From the NCBI GenBank assembly GCA_000934385.1, contig KN880435.1, positions 327,920 to 391,919 of the forward strand: a stretch of DNA of 64,000 bases. The letters are read 5' to 3'. A program made the translations under genes and the position numbers. The stretch is from Cylindrobasidium torrendii FP15055 ss-10 (Eukaryota; Basidiomycota; Agaricomycetes; Agaricales; Physalacriaceae). The notes beneath the pieces were generated by a model. It was given only the letters and a program-made list of their open reading frames with translations, searched no databases and was not told the origin of the DNA. Each line of letters begins with the position of its first letter. Within the stretch, counting starts at the first letter, position 1. Below, piece after piece: positions 1-10,236 of the stretch.

Positions 1-355
1 GAATGCGATGTTTCCTGAAGGGATGATACACGAAGCGTGACAATTGACGACCTCTGTTTGCCTGTGTGATATATTGCTATTCGGGGTGGAATATTGCACG
101 GTGGAGTACAGTAAATAATACTCAGTAATGAATGCGAATGACTGGGTCAACATGGCTCAAGCGCTCACCGACCAAGTTGATCGTCCCCATCAAACACATC
201 AGAACAATGGCAACTTGGATAGTCGTTAGGACAGACTCCAGAGCGGCGTCCGTCTGCTGCAATTAATCTCCTTCATCTTGTATTTGCACCATGGTCATTT
301 GAAATACTGTGTATACGCTGAGACTACTAACATGCATGTTGACATGGAAATTTCC
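1..355. other. 3' flank of the first kinase-like gene
   Basis: No gene is seen here. It lies downstream of the minus-strand kinase-like gene. Parts of it recur in the flank of the second copy: around 200-225 it matches 2122-2147, and around 300-355 it matches 2235-2323. This places it inside the duplicated unit. Confidence 0.6.
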
Positions 356-1928
356 CTAAGTCTTTGGTGGTATGGGGGGAGCGAGGTCGACATCTGTCTC
401 TGCGACCCCATCCTGCGTAGCCTTTGCATTTGCATTTGCTGCCTCCTCGCGCTCGTGCTCCTGCTCCCGCAGCATGGCCTCGAGGCCCTCTATTCTGGCC
501 ATTGTTTTGGCCTGCAGCACACGAAGCTCCTCTAATGGCATTCTCCGCGGCCCTTTTGGCTGCAATTTCTCCACTTCGGCGGGATCACGTAGGTGAGCTG
601 GAGTGCGATAGAGCTCGCGAAACTTTCTTCGCTTTGGGTCTACGCCTTCGTCGTCCTCATCGTCATGCAATGGACGAGTATAAAATGACTGCAGCGAGGG
701 TGGAATGCACCTGATGGGTGGAGGGACCTTGGTAGGCATGGGAGGGACCTTCAAGGTGATATACTTGAGTTGCCTGTAGCTATGCCGTGCCGCAGAGGTC
801 CAGGAAGTAATCAAGGAGTACCTCTGAACACTCTGACGCAGTTGACTGGATGTCAAAGTCTGCAGGAGGGCGGAAAAACGCCACACGACATCGTCAATAG
901 TCGGACGGAGCGACGGGGTCTCATGAAGCATGTCAAGAGTGAGCGGCCAAAGGAAGTGAAGAACATCAGCTTTGAAGGCACTGTGCTTTGGAAGTACTTT
1001 TTCAGCGATGAAATCCAATCAAAATTTGAAAACATGCCTCCAATATGCGCTCTTTCAGGAGCGATCCAAGAAAATGGATGTCATTAGGAAATGGATTCTG
1101 ACCGGGAGTCCTGGTGTAGTCCGCTTTGTGGTTGAAAGCTGGACCTTCGTCGTCGAAGTCACAACACCAACCATACTCGAAATCTATAACATAGTACCGC
1201 GGCCACAGTCGCGTCCTAGTAGAGCGAGGAGCATGAAACCATTTGCCGTTGCGTGTGCGAGTTGTGCGAGTTGGCTGGAATCCGTTGGGAAACATTTCTG
1301 TCGAGCTCATCATGAAATTATCGAATTGAATATCTCTGGGGAGTTTGTTCCATTAAAAGAACGAATGCTTGAACAGTTCACTTACCCATGGGTGAACCTA
1401 TGCTCGTGCATGAATTGGATACCCTGCCTATGATGAGAGGAATAAAATGGATGGCCCTTAGAGCGTACTTCAAACAACTGGCGGAGACATTCCATTAACT
1501 CGCCAACGGTATCGAAGGGAGGTACTCCCAATGGCAACAAGAGAGGCATGATCAGGATCCAAGTTCTCCCGTCATACTCGAGGATTTCTTCCAACGGCAC
1601 GCAATGATTCCTTGGGTCCTTTGGGAGATTGGACGACAACAGGGCTAGACTTGCCTGACAGTGTCCTACACGTTTCGCAACAAACTGGCGGTTATCCGAA
1701 ATACGTGTTATGTCCAGCAGAAGCCTTCGCTTAACAGAATGTCAATGTCGGTCTTGTAGAATGAAACGTACGTACGGATATGCTCTTATGATAACCAGGC
1801 CCTGTTTCCTTTGCTGGTCTCGGTCCATCGTACACTGCAGGGAGACGATAACCAGCTGTTTCAAGTGTGGCCTTGATGTCAATCCAGTCGTCGTATACTC
1901 GATAGGTACCGTCAAATGGTCTCGGCAT
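356..1928 (-). CDS. Fungal-type protein kinase-like protein, copy A
   Basis: This is a divergent eukaryotic protein-kinase-like protein of about 459 residues in six exons. I read the exons as 1928-1776, 1729-1469, 1423-1386, 1335-1038 and 985-356, where the last join skips a GC-AG intron at 986-1037; that makes five exons and four introns. Splicing 1386 to 1335 gives a catalytic loop HGDIxFDNFMM, with Gly where typical kinases have Arg (HRD). It is followed by VIDFEYG in the DFG position. A C-lobe stretch DIHFLGSLLK, then LRPTIDDVVWRF, is typical of the kinase-like families expanded in agaricomycetes. The last 100 residues are Pro-rich, then a charged coiled coil ending in PPIPPKT. The next gene leftward is absent and the tandem paralogue lies to the right. 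The substrate is unknown, and activity is uncertain because the loop residues are atypical. Confidence 0.75.
986..1037 (-). other. Probable GC-AG intron in kinase copy A
   Basis: The two flanking reading frames join in phase only if a 52-nt intron starts with GCATGT after GGAG and ends with CCAAAG. No GT donor fits. The same junction, of the same length, occurs in copy B at 2951-3002. Confidence 0.6.
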
Positions 1929-2323
1929 GGAAAACTACCTGGTGGTAAATGGGAGAACAGCAAACTACGCACTTGAACCATCACTCTGGAATGATCTCGG
2001 CTACACGGCCATCATTATTCGTGAAGACTTTCTGACATCATGCAGTAACATGTGTTTTGCGTTCTGCTAGTTCCCACTGCCTTCAAGCACTTTTCCAGTG
2101 CGCACATTGATCAAAGTGACAAATCAGAACAATGGCAACTCGGATACATACTTGCATTGATTTTCTGAGCATCCATATACTGCAGTCGACTCAAATTAAA
2201 TCAGTCAACTTTTGTTTGCACTTATCAAGGACCCAAAATGGTTGTTTGAGGTACTGTATATACGTTGAGACTAGCATGCATGTTAACAAGTCGAATGCAC
2301 TTGGCTACCCTGAGGGAATATAC
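1929..2323. other. Intergenic: promoter of kinase A and 3' flank of kinase B
   Basis: No gene is seen. Positions 1929-2115 are the 5' flank of copy A and match the 5' flank of copy B. In copy B that flank is split by a transposable element between 4014 and 6998. Positions 2116-2323 are the 3' flank of copy B and resemble 195-355. Confidence 0.6.
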
Positions 2324-3897
2324 CTAAGTCTTTGGTGGTACGGGGGGAGCGAGGTCTGTCTTTGCGACCCCATCCTGTGCAGCATTTGCATTTGCGTTTG
2401 CACCTTCTGCCTCCCGCTCCCGCTCCTGCTCCCGCAGCATAGCCTCGATGCCCTCTATTCTGGCCAATGTTTTGGCCTTCAGCACACGAAGTTCCTCTAA
2501 TGGCATTCTCCGCGGCCCTTTTGGCTGCAATTTCTCCACTTCGGCGGGATCGCGTAGGTGAGCTGGAGTGCGATAAAGTTCGCGAAACTTTCTTCGCTTT
2601 GGGTCTACGCCTTCGTCGTCTTCATCTTCATGCAATGGACGGGTGTAAAATGACTTCAAAGACGGTGGGATGCACCTAATCGGTGGAGGGACATCGTTAG
2701 GCAAGGGTGGCACCCTCAAGGCGATATACTTGAGTCGGCGATAGTTATGCCGTAGCGCCGAGGTCCAAGAAGTGACCGGTGGATACCTTTGAACACTCTG
2801 CCGCAGTTGGCTGGATGTCAAGCTCTGCAGGAGGGCTGAAAAACGCCATACGACATCGTCAATAGTCGGACGGAGCGACGGAGTCTCGTGAAGCATGTCA
2901 AGAGTGAGCGGCCAAAGGAAGTGAAGAACATCAGCTTTGAAGGCGCTGTGCTTTGGAAGTATGTTTTCAGCAATTAGATCAAACCAAATGCTGAAGACAT
3001 GCCTCCAATATGCGCCCTTTGAGGAGCGATCCGAGGAAGTGAATGTCATTAGGAAACGGATTCTGACCGGGCGTTCTGGTGTAGTCCGCTTTGTGGTTGA
3101 AGGCTGGGCCTTCGTCGTCAAAGTCACAAGACCAACCATACTCGAAATCTATAACATAGTACCGCGGCCACAGTCGCGTCCTAGTAGAGCGAGGAACATG
3201 AAACCATTTGCCATTGCGCGTGCGATTTGTGCGGGTCGGTTGGAAGCCGTTGGGAAACATTTCCGACGAACTCATCATGAAATTGTCAAATTGGATATCT
3301 CTGTGGAATTTTGTCCATCAAAATAAAGCATAATCGAAGAAATCACTTACCCATGGGTGAAACGATGCTCGTGCATGAATTGGATACCCTACCTGTAATG
3401 AGACAAGGGGTGGAAATAGATGGACCTTGGAACTTACTTCAAACAACTGGCGGAGACATTCCAATAACTCGCCAACGGTATCGAAGGGAGGTACTCCCAA
3501 TGGCAACAAGAGAGGCATGATAAGGATCCACTCTATCCCGTCATACTCGAGTATATCTTCCCAGGGCACGCAATGATTTCTTGGATCCTTCGGGAGTTTG
3601 GCTGCTAACAGGGCCAGACTTGCCTGGTGGTGCATAACACGTTTCGCAACAAACTGGCGGTTGTCTGAAATGCGTGTTATGTCCAGCAAAAGCCTTCGCT
3701 TGACAGAATGTCAATGGCAGTGGTATAGGATGATGTATACGTACGGATACACTCTTATGATAACCAGGCCCTGTTTCCTCCGCTGGCCGCGGTCCATCGT
3801 ACACTGCAGGGAGACGGTAGCCAGCCTTTTCGAGTGTGGCCTTGGTGCCAATCCAATCGTCGTATACTCGATAAGTGCCGTCGAATGGTCTCGTCAT
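2324..3897 (-). CDS. Fungal-type protein kinase-like protein, copy B
   Basis: This is the tandem paralogue of copy A, about 458 residues, with the same exon plan: 3897-3745, 3698-3438, 3388-3351, 3300-3003 and 2950-2324. Exon lengths match copy A (153, 261, 38, 298 nt), and only the last differs, by one codon. The catalytic loop reads HGDIQFDNFMM across the third intron and the DFG position reads VIDFEYG. The C-lobe motif DIHFLG and the terminal PPVPPKT are conserved. The fourth intron (2951-3002) again appears to be GC-AG. All introns remain open, so the copy looks intact. Its promoter is cut 117 bp upstream of the ATG by the mobile element, so its expression may differ from copy A. The target is unknown. 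Confidence 0.75.
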
Positions 3898-4005
3898 GGT
3901 AAGCTACCTGGTGGTAAAGGGCAGAAAGTAAGTGTCTAAACTTGGTCTAAACCCATCACTCTCTCCGTGCCGACGCGTGAGGAATGATCTCGGTCACACG
4001 GCCAT

Positions 4006-4014
4006 CATGATTCA
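4006..4014. repeat. Left target-site duplication, CATGATTCA
   Basis: This 9-bp direct repeat of host sequence is identical to 6989-6997. The matching position in the uninterrupted paralogous flank (near 2012-2020) has one related copy. A 9-bp duplication is typical of Mutator-like elements. Confidence 0.8.
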
Positions 4015-4690
4015 CATCACACAAAATACACTTTCATTATGATTCCGTATAATGAAAGCAGAGTACATATCTTGCCAGCGAATCAGTATACGGCCTTGCG
4101 GGCAGACGAAGTCTACATATTGATTTCCCAGTACATATTATGATTGGGCGCCGCCATTGTCTTGCTGGCCTCGATCATTATAATGCTCGGGGGTTTTGAA
4201 AGTGCTTCTAAATATCCTTGAGGCGACAACAAAGATGGCGAGGAAGGTTGGGCAAAGGAAGGGCGAAGGCAAGGGAGGGGAAGGCGGAGTGGAAGGCGGG
4301 TGGACGGTGGCACAAAGGAGAAGTGCTCATTAAGGTTAGGGTAAGAGGAGCTACAACGAAACTAGTACAGGATAAATACGAGTTAGTCAAGAGTACGCCC
4401 CTCTGAGAGGGGCGTGTAACCCTAATCTAGGGGTGGTGGACGAAGGAGGAGTGCGCGGAGGTGAGGGAGGCGCGAAGGCGAAGTCACGAAGGGAGCATGC
4501 GAGGAAGTGGTGGGGACGTGCGGTGCGCGGTATGTGTAAGCTAAAAGAGCTATAATCGAGCTATAACCTATCTTACCACACGAAGGAGGCGGCGGAGGCG
4601 CGCGCGCGCGAGGCGAGAGGTGCGGAATGCGATGCGGTGGGTGGCTGGTGGGTTAGTGAGATGGGCAGTAGTCAGTGCCAGATAGCGGAC
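4015..4690 (+). repeat. Left terminal inverted repeat
   Basis: This arm is the reverse complement of the right arm. Shared blocks include the terminal CATCACACAA, a stretch around GGGCGCCGCCATTGTC and the run containing CCCTAATCTAGGGG. It also shares a purine-rich tract that has diverged more. The inner limit is approximate. Confidence 0.75.
4395..4415. repeat. GC-rich palindrome in left arm
   Basis: A near-perfect palindrome with core CGCCCCTCTGAGAGGGGCG. It occurs three times, only inside this element (also 6380-6400 and 6601-6621), next to a telomere-like TTAGGGT or CCCTAA motif. The role is unknown. It could be a subterminal transposase-binding site or fold as a hairpin. Confidence 0.7.
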
Positions 4691-4760
4691 CTGAGATCCT
4701 CGACGAGTAGGTTCAGCATGCTGGCCGACGTATATGCGTTTGGGAATGCAATGTATTCTA
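4687..4760 (+). pseudogene. Captured, frameshifted protein kinase fragment
   Basis: One frame reads GPEILDE followed by a stop at 4708. A second frame, from 4724, reads ADVYAFGNAMYS. Together they resemble kinase subdomains VIII and IX (APE-loop PEILDE, then DVYAFG) of tyrosine-kinase-like fungal kinases, joined by a frameshift. The fragment is unlike the two tandem kinases beside it, so it was probably picked up from another locus. It is too short and broken to be functional. Confidence 0.5.
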
Positions 4761-4769
4761 GGCGTGGAA

Positions 4770-6270
4770 AAGCACTTGCAACGCAGGCACTAAGATATTG
4801 GCAACATCGCCTAAGCCAAATGCTACGTTCTGAGGTTGCTGAACGTCGCGAAAGATGGTCCTACCTTACTGGGTGCGTCAGAAAGCAATATTGGCCTAAG
4901 CGTTATCACCCTGGGCGACAAGATTGACTGGTTTGTCTACTTTTCCGTGGACATTAGGGAGCGCGGCGAGGTTCGTGGCAGTCGTGAAGTTGGATGGGCG
5001 CGAACTCCGATGATGGTTGTGAACTCAATGCCGTCGTGGTAAGAGAAAGAGGTATGATGATGATCGCGATCACCTGGCACGGTCTGAACAGACTGAACAA
5101 GACTGAACTGTGCGCACGTCGCCGCGCACCTCCGTCCTGTACTACGCGCACAACAAGAGCTCCGCGGAGTCCGAGGACCGGTGCGTCGTCTCAGCTCCGC
5201 CGATGCAGGCCCGAACAAGTCGTTTATGCAAAACTGGGGCAATGCAATCTAATGGTAAGCGACTAGTGTCTCCCTTCGCTCTGAGCGTCTTGAGTTTGGA
5301 CATTGATATTGAGTGCTTAAGTTTAGGCAAGAGCGCGTCGATCCCGCCTAAGAATTGTCTAAACCACACTCCGTTTGATTTCAGCTTCCTGCACTTTCTT
5401 TAGAAGTGTCGACAAGCTAGCGGAGACTGCCCCAGTTACAATGGATGACAACTTGAAGGTGAAGGTATGAGACTGCCCCTACTGATGTATCCACCCCTTA
5501 GGCGTATGCTGATTGAAGATTTTACAGACCTTACATGTGTGTAAAGGCAGGCATCGACATTTCGTAGCATTTCTACATCTCGACCAATCTGTGCGCACAT
5601 TATGCGTCCGCCCCTCTGCCGTCCATTTACTAGTTAGCGTTGAGACGCGTCTACGTCCCAAGGTATGGTTCGATTTCGTTATTGCCCCCTTCTGCGGGCT
5701 CTGGGTACGTATTACTGAGGAGCACGTCGCGCCTCCTATTCGCTTCGCGATCGCAATCCGGTGGCTATCAATGCGTCATCCACGTGATCGTGATTCATGC
5801 TTCTTTCTGAGAACCTCTGCGTCGTCTTTGTCTTTCTTCCTCTGACCACGATGTTGGCACCCCTACGAGCATTCACCAAGGATTTCTCACCCGATTTGAT
5901 GATCATCACATTCAAGCCGCGTCCTCCAGCTTTGGGCAGCTCCAGAAAGAGGATTTTAGCGCCCGTGGCAAACACAGGTGCGCATGCACACCTAGTACTA
6001 ATAAACCTTCTGACGCTTCCAGCAAAACAAACCCTGTTCTACGCCATTGACAACTGGTCTATCACTCGGCCTCAGCGAGGTTACTAGGTCCAGCGCCGGA
6101 GGCACTGCATATCGTAGGACAATCAAATTTCGGTGCGATACTTCTTAACTCTCCCGCTTCCATTTTCTCATAAAGTATTCATGGCGCGTTTCCGGCGCAT
6201 ATATGCGTCGTCAACTTCTTGACTCGCCCACTCAGCGCCTTCCACCCACCACACCCAACGCGGACACACC
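4770..6270. other. Interior of the mobile element, no intact gene
   Basis: Short open frames occur, but none has a recognisable domain, codon continuity or convincing splice sites. A GC-rich stretch near 5100-5230 differs in composition from its surroundings and may be a second captured exon. Nothing more can be said from sequence alone. Confidence 0.4.
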
Positions 6271-6379
6271 CTATTTCCAACCTACACGCGCCACCCACCG
6301 CGTCGCATTCCACACCTCTCGCATCGCTCGCGCGTCTTCTTCGCCGCCTCCTTCGTGTGGAAAACAAGGTTAGGGTTTC

Positions 6380-6400
6380 ACGCCCCTCTGAGAGGGGCGT
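6380..6400. repeat. GC-rich palindrome, right arm inner copy
   Basis: Same palindrome as at 4395-4415, preceded by GGTTAGGGTTTC. Confidence 0.7.
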
Positions 6401-6600
6401 ACTTCTGCTAACTCGCACTACCGCGTATTTATCTATTACAATAGCCCGCTTATGGCATATAGCTCTATCTACTTTACATAGGCCGCGCACCACACATCCC
6501 TACCACCGCATCGCGCACTCCCTTGGTTCTATCTCCCCCTCCCCGCCTCCCTCACCTCTGCCCGCACCTCCTTCGTCCACCACCCCTAGATTAGGGTTAA

Positions 6601-6621
6601 ACGCCCCTCTGAGAGGGGCAT
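6601..6621. repeat. GC-rich palindrome, right arm outer copy
   Basis: Same palindrome with one terminal mismatch, preceded by GATTAGGGTTAA. It pairs with the left-arm copy at 4395-4415. Confidence 0.7.
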
Positions 6622-6988
6622 ACTCTTGACTAACTCGTACTAACTCGTATTTACCCTACACTAGCTTCGTTGTAGCTCCTTTTACCCTAACCCTAGTGAA
6701 CTCTCCGGACCCGACTTCAATACGACGCCTTGCCCAACCTAACATCCCATCCCGTCTTCGCTTCCCTTGCGCTGCCCACGCTCACTCTCACCGCCTAGAA
6801 GTATCAAATGTCTGTAAAGCATCCGAGCATTATAATGATCGACGGCCAGCAAGACAATGGCGGCGCCCGATCAATGAATTGCTCGACGAGCAAGATATTG
6901 CAACCTGTATCCCGACAATGCCAGGCGAGCCTTACGCAGCCTTATATTGCGGCCCGGCATTGATAAGGATCTTGTTTATTGTGTGATG

Positions 6989-6997
6989 CATGATTCA
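6989..6997. repeat. Right target-site duplication, CATGATTCA
   Basis: Identical to 4006-4014. It is followed directly by host sequence TGAAGACTTTCTGACAT, which continues the kinase 5' flank seen at 2022-2038. Confidence 0.8.
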
Positions 6998-7504
6998 TGA
7001 AGACTTTCTGACATGCGTTTCGCGTTCTACTAAGACCTGGTTCCCACTGCCTTCAAGCCCTTTTCCAGTGCGCACAATTCAATGTAACTCATCAGGAAAG
7101 TAATAGCTGGCGACCGCATGCCTTTTCAAAGCTTGTTGCCGTCACCCTAGTTTCTGGACTTCGCTTCCTGCACACAAACTCCCACAGCGGTTGTGCACAC
7201 TGTAGATCATTGAATTGCATCAGCGTCATGTTACTTGCCTCGCGCCCAGGATGCACCCTCGACCAGCCTCGTTGGCCACACGAGTGGACCTGCACGATAC
7301 CAATAAAGGATTGCAGACACACAAACGAAGTCACCGTGTACTCGGAGGACATTCAAGCTCGCCACAATAGGCTCTACACGTGAATGGTGGCATGCATCCA
7401 TCGGCGCTCAGTCGACTCCCACAAAAAGCTGGCGCCTTTCAATCTTCCTTAAAGACTCGCGTCCCACTTTCACTCGTCCTCCCTCACGACCACCTTCATC
7501 CACG
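6998..7504. other. Intergenic between duplicated flank and orphan gene
   Basis: Positions 6998-7076 complete the duplicated 5' flank of kinase copy B. The rest is the upstream region of the next plus-strand gene, with a pyrimidine-rich stretch just before the ATG at 7505. No other feature is seen. Confidence 0.5.
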
Positions 7505-9552
7505 ATGTTCGTTTTCAGCTCGGAAGCCGCCTTAGCGTCACGCGACTTGAGCAACCGTAAGCGCAAGCCCGCGATTGAGCCTGGCACAGAACGCAGCATC
7601 ACCAAGCGTAATATTCTCACTGCCTGGGATATTCGTAACCAGTATCTTCGTGGCGTGGACAGGATGTGGCAAAGTGCGCCGCTGTACTGGAATTTCGTGT
7701 TCAACCTCTCAACGGAAAACATTGGAATACTCAAGACGGACATGTCGATATTCATCGAGTATGTTGTCAAAACACAGGTAAGGGTGCAACAACTAACCTT
7801 GCATGTTATTTAATAGCTGCTACGAAATGCGACGATCTATTGAGTGGGTCATCCAGCCTGAGTCGCGCGTAGGCCGGTCAAAGTCTGAATGGGCAGACGC
7901 CCTCTCTACAAGCTACAAATTCCATGGCAAGACGAAATCTCTTTTGAGAGAGGTCGAGGTATGTTCCCTATCATCGTTATACAATTGACCGACTCTTTTG
8001 ATCCTGCTTGAAGTTCAGATCAACCTCTGGCCAGTTCATTAACTTCGAGAAATTTGAAAGAGAGACGCCTGGTTACCCCAGTCTCCCGCCAGTGGTGATT
8101 ATGGAGACAGATGTTGTTCCGTGAGTAATTTTCGAGTAGCTTCTCGTCAAAATCAACTCTGCTAATGATTGTTTGCTTCCAGCCCACCTGAGCTTCCCGC
8201 ATATGTGAGCAGGATGACGCGCAATTGCATTTCCCACCTCACACTGATTCTAGTACAAAGTCGAAAACGATCTAATCACTGTGGGACGGTATGTGCTTTT
8301 CCTGACATTCATGTATGAGGATGAATTTAGACGCTGCATGCAGGAAACTCATTTCGTCAATTGACATAGCCAGGATCAGTGGCAAGTATGTCTGTCTATT
8401 CTATACTATTCCCATTGCATCTGACGAGTCTTTACCAGGAATATCGACCGAAACCTATGGTCGGAAGAGATAAAGAAATGGAGGTGAGTAAACTTTTTGA
8501 GTGATGATTGTTCCTTTCTAATTGGTCTCAAGGGCAGAGACAAACGGAAACAGCACCATCACTGGGTAAGACTCTACGTCCACATCCTCCAACAGTGTCT
8601 TCATGTTTCCAGAGTGAACGAAGATGCTTCTTCGGCGCAGGTCCCGGTAGAGCAGTCGCATCGCGTCAGGCCTAGTCAATCGCCTTCATTTTTTACGGAT
8701 GCAATGTCAGTTATGCAAAGCGATACCCAACGTCGCGCTGCAGTCCAAAACGGCCAACATCCCTTGTTTTCCGACCCCAATGATGTGGTCTCGCAACCAT
8801 TGGCGTTGGGTCGTGCCAATCCCAGTGCCTGGGTTGAACCAGGCGCCCATCAACAGTACGCCCAACTGTCAACACATCAGGAAATGACGGTGAACCCTGC
8901 ACCTAGTGGCTCAGCACGCCCACTACATACTGCTCAGCAACACTCGAATGCACTGTTCCCTCTACCTGCCTCGTGTGCGACGGCAACTTCCCCTGTGTAT
9001 GTTGGTGGGAGGCAACAGGCTCAGAGACTCGCGACCTCGTTGTCGTCGGCATATAGAGAGTCAAACCCTGCGCCAGCATCGACAGCACTGCTATCGCACT
9101 CTCAGCGCCATGCCGGCGGGGGACGCGCGAACAAGGAGTTGCCTCGCTTGGCTGAGAAACATCAGAGTGGCTCAGGTGCCCCAGGCAGAAGCCGCATGCC
9201 TCACGAAGACGAGGAGCGGCGCAGGTTCGTTTCCCTTGCTGATGATGACGTTCCCGAATCCCGCTGGTCGACGTTGGCGCAGGTGGGAGACTACGAACCG
9301 GAACAACCCCATGCATCGGGCTCGACGCCTACTCCCCCCGTGCCAAGACGCACAGCGACACAGTTGACAGATGTTTCGACTGCCCCGCCAGATTACACTT
9401 CCTTGTATGACGGTCCTCAAGTCAACGACCACGGAGACTGGATACAGGATGGGCGGGTGGTGCACGCTCGAGAATATCGTGACATGCCAGCTCATTCCGC
9501 TGGGGGGGCACAGGGGAGGGGAGCTCCAGGTGCGCGCCCAAATAGGTACTGA
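7505..9552 (+). CDS. Orphan protein with Ser/Pro/Gln-rich tail
   Basis: I do not recognise this gene. The start at 7505 follows a pyrimidine-rich leader. The first intron (7759-7816, GTATGT donor) joins MSIFI to DCYEMRRSIEW in phase. At least six further short introns follow, giving blocks such as TSGQFINFEKFE, PPELPAYYKVENDLI and ISSIDIARISGK. The last exon starts near 8613 and runs to the stop at 9550-9552. The N-terminal half looks globular. The last 300 residues are low-complexity, rich in Ser, Pro, Gln and His and probably disordered. No signal peptide, membrane segment or catalytic motif is visible. Consistent reading frame across all splice sites argues it is a real, intact gene. Confidence 0.65.
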
Positions 9553-10236
9553 GAGGGACGGTAAGCTGCCATTGAATACCATCGGCAAAGCGATTAGTAC
9601 TAGTATTATACCACACCAGCATAGATTGTCTATGATTGTGTTCCGAATTGTAATCACCCGAAATTGCAATAGTTCTTGAAAATGTGTCCAAATCATCAAA
9701 GTGCATTTCCACGAATGGGTCAGGGGTTTCTTACCCCATTTAGCTTTTTTCAAACCAATGGCTATATGGGGACAGTCAAGCGCATGCGGATTTTTACTGG
9801 TTTTTCGCACTTTCATCCTTTCTCGAGACTCAGGTCTATCCCTCTCAATCGCAGTCAGCAGCCGTGCACATATAATCAAGCATCCAAGCGAATGCGTATG
9901 GACACCATGGCCCAAGGATGAGGCCACGGGAGTAAACGCGATCGCGTGACCGAACCCAATGTCGCACCTGCGCGCGGCTATGGGGCAGGCTTCTCCGCGA
10001 TGCAATTTTTCGTAACATCCTCCTCCATCGTGTAAAAGCTAAGCCTTTCAAGCTCATGACCGAAATGACAGAACAACAAGTGGCATCGTCCATTAAAAAA
10101 CAGTAAATACGGCGTAAATGTCCTATTAACCAGGTATATACTGAAACGACTGTGTCCGTTGTAGGAATGAATGCTACGGCGCCCCCGCGTTTGTGGTATA
10201 ACAGTTCGTGAAATAATCGTCTTGAAGAGAAAGCGT
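9553..10236. other. Intergenic between convergent genes
   Basis: It holds the 3' ends of the orphan gene (plus) and the glucanase gene (minus). Short open frames here are antisense or random. Nothing else is seen. Confidence 0.5.

Larger units (their letters stand above)
195..2115. repeat. Tandem duplication unit 1 (kinase-like gene plus both flanks)
   Basis: A block of about 1.9 kb matches 2116-4014 plus 6998-7076 at high identity. The match covers the coding exons, all five introns, the 3' flank and about 190 bp of 5' flank. The left limit is approximate, based on a shared sequence starting near 200 and 2122. The right limit is where the sequences diverge after a shared GTGCGCAC near 2100 and 7070. 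Confidence 0.8.
4015..6988. mobile_element. Non-autonomous Mutator-like element with captured gene fragment
   Basis: This 2974-bp insertion is bounded by a 9-bp direct repeat and by inverted termini starting CATCACACAA on both ends. Long imperfect inverted arms extend inward for roughly 650-700 bp. The best matches are 4139-4200 against 6817-6880 and 4325-4650 against 6275-6705. No transposase reading frame is visible, so it must be mobilised in trans or be dead. The interior carries a kinase fragment unlike the neighbouring kinases, as in Pack-MULEs. It sits in the 5' flank of kinase copy B, and the intact paralogous flank gives the pre-insertion state. Assignment to the Mutator superfamily rests on the 9-bp duplication and long terminal repeats and is inferred. 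Confidence 0.8.
6275..6988 (-). repeat. Right terminal inverted repeat
   Basis: Counterpart of the left arm, ending GTGTGATG at the target-site duplication. It is longer than the left arm because it contains an additional segment with a second copy of the GC-rich palindrome at 6380-6400. Confidence 0.7.
2116..7076. repeat. Tandem duplication unit 2, interrupted by a mobile element
   Basis: This is the second copy of the unit at 195-2115. It is colinear from about 2116 to 4014 and resumes at 6998-7076 after a 2.97-kb insertion with its target-site duplication. The uninterrupted flank of unit 1 (2010-2030) serves as an empty-site reference. Confidence 0.8.

Noticed and set aside
4395..4415. 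Hairpin read as a transcription terminator
   Set aside because: Eukaryotic context, no T-run, and copies are confined to the mobile element arms.
7759..7817. Donor GTAAGG at 7779 for the first intron of the orphan gene
   Set aside because: It leads to an immediate stop or a frame loss; the GTATGT donor at 7759 gives a clean in-phase join.
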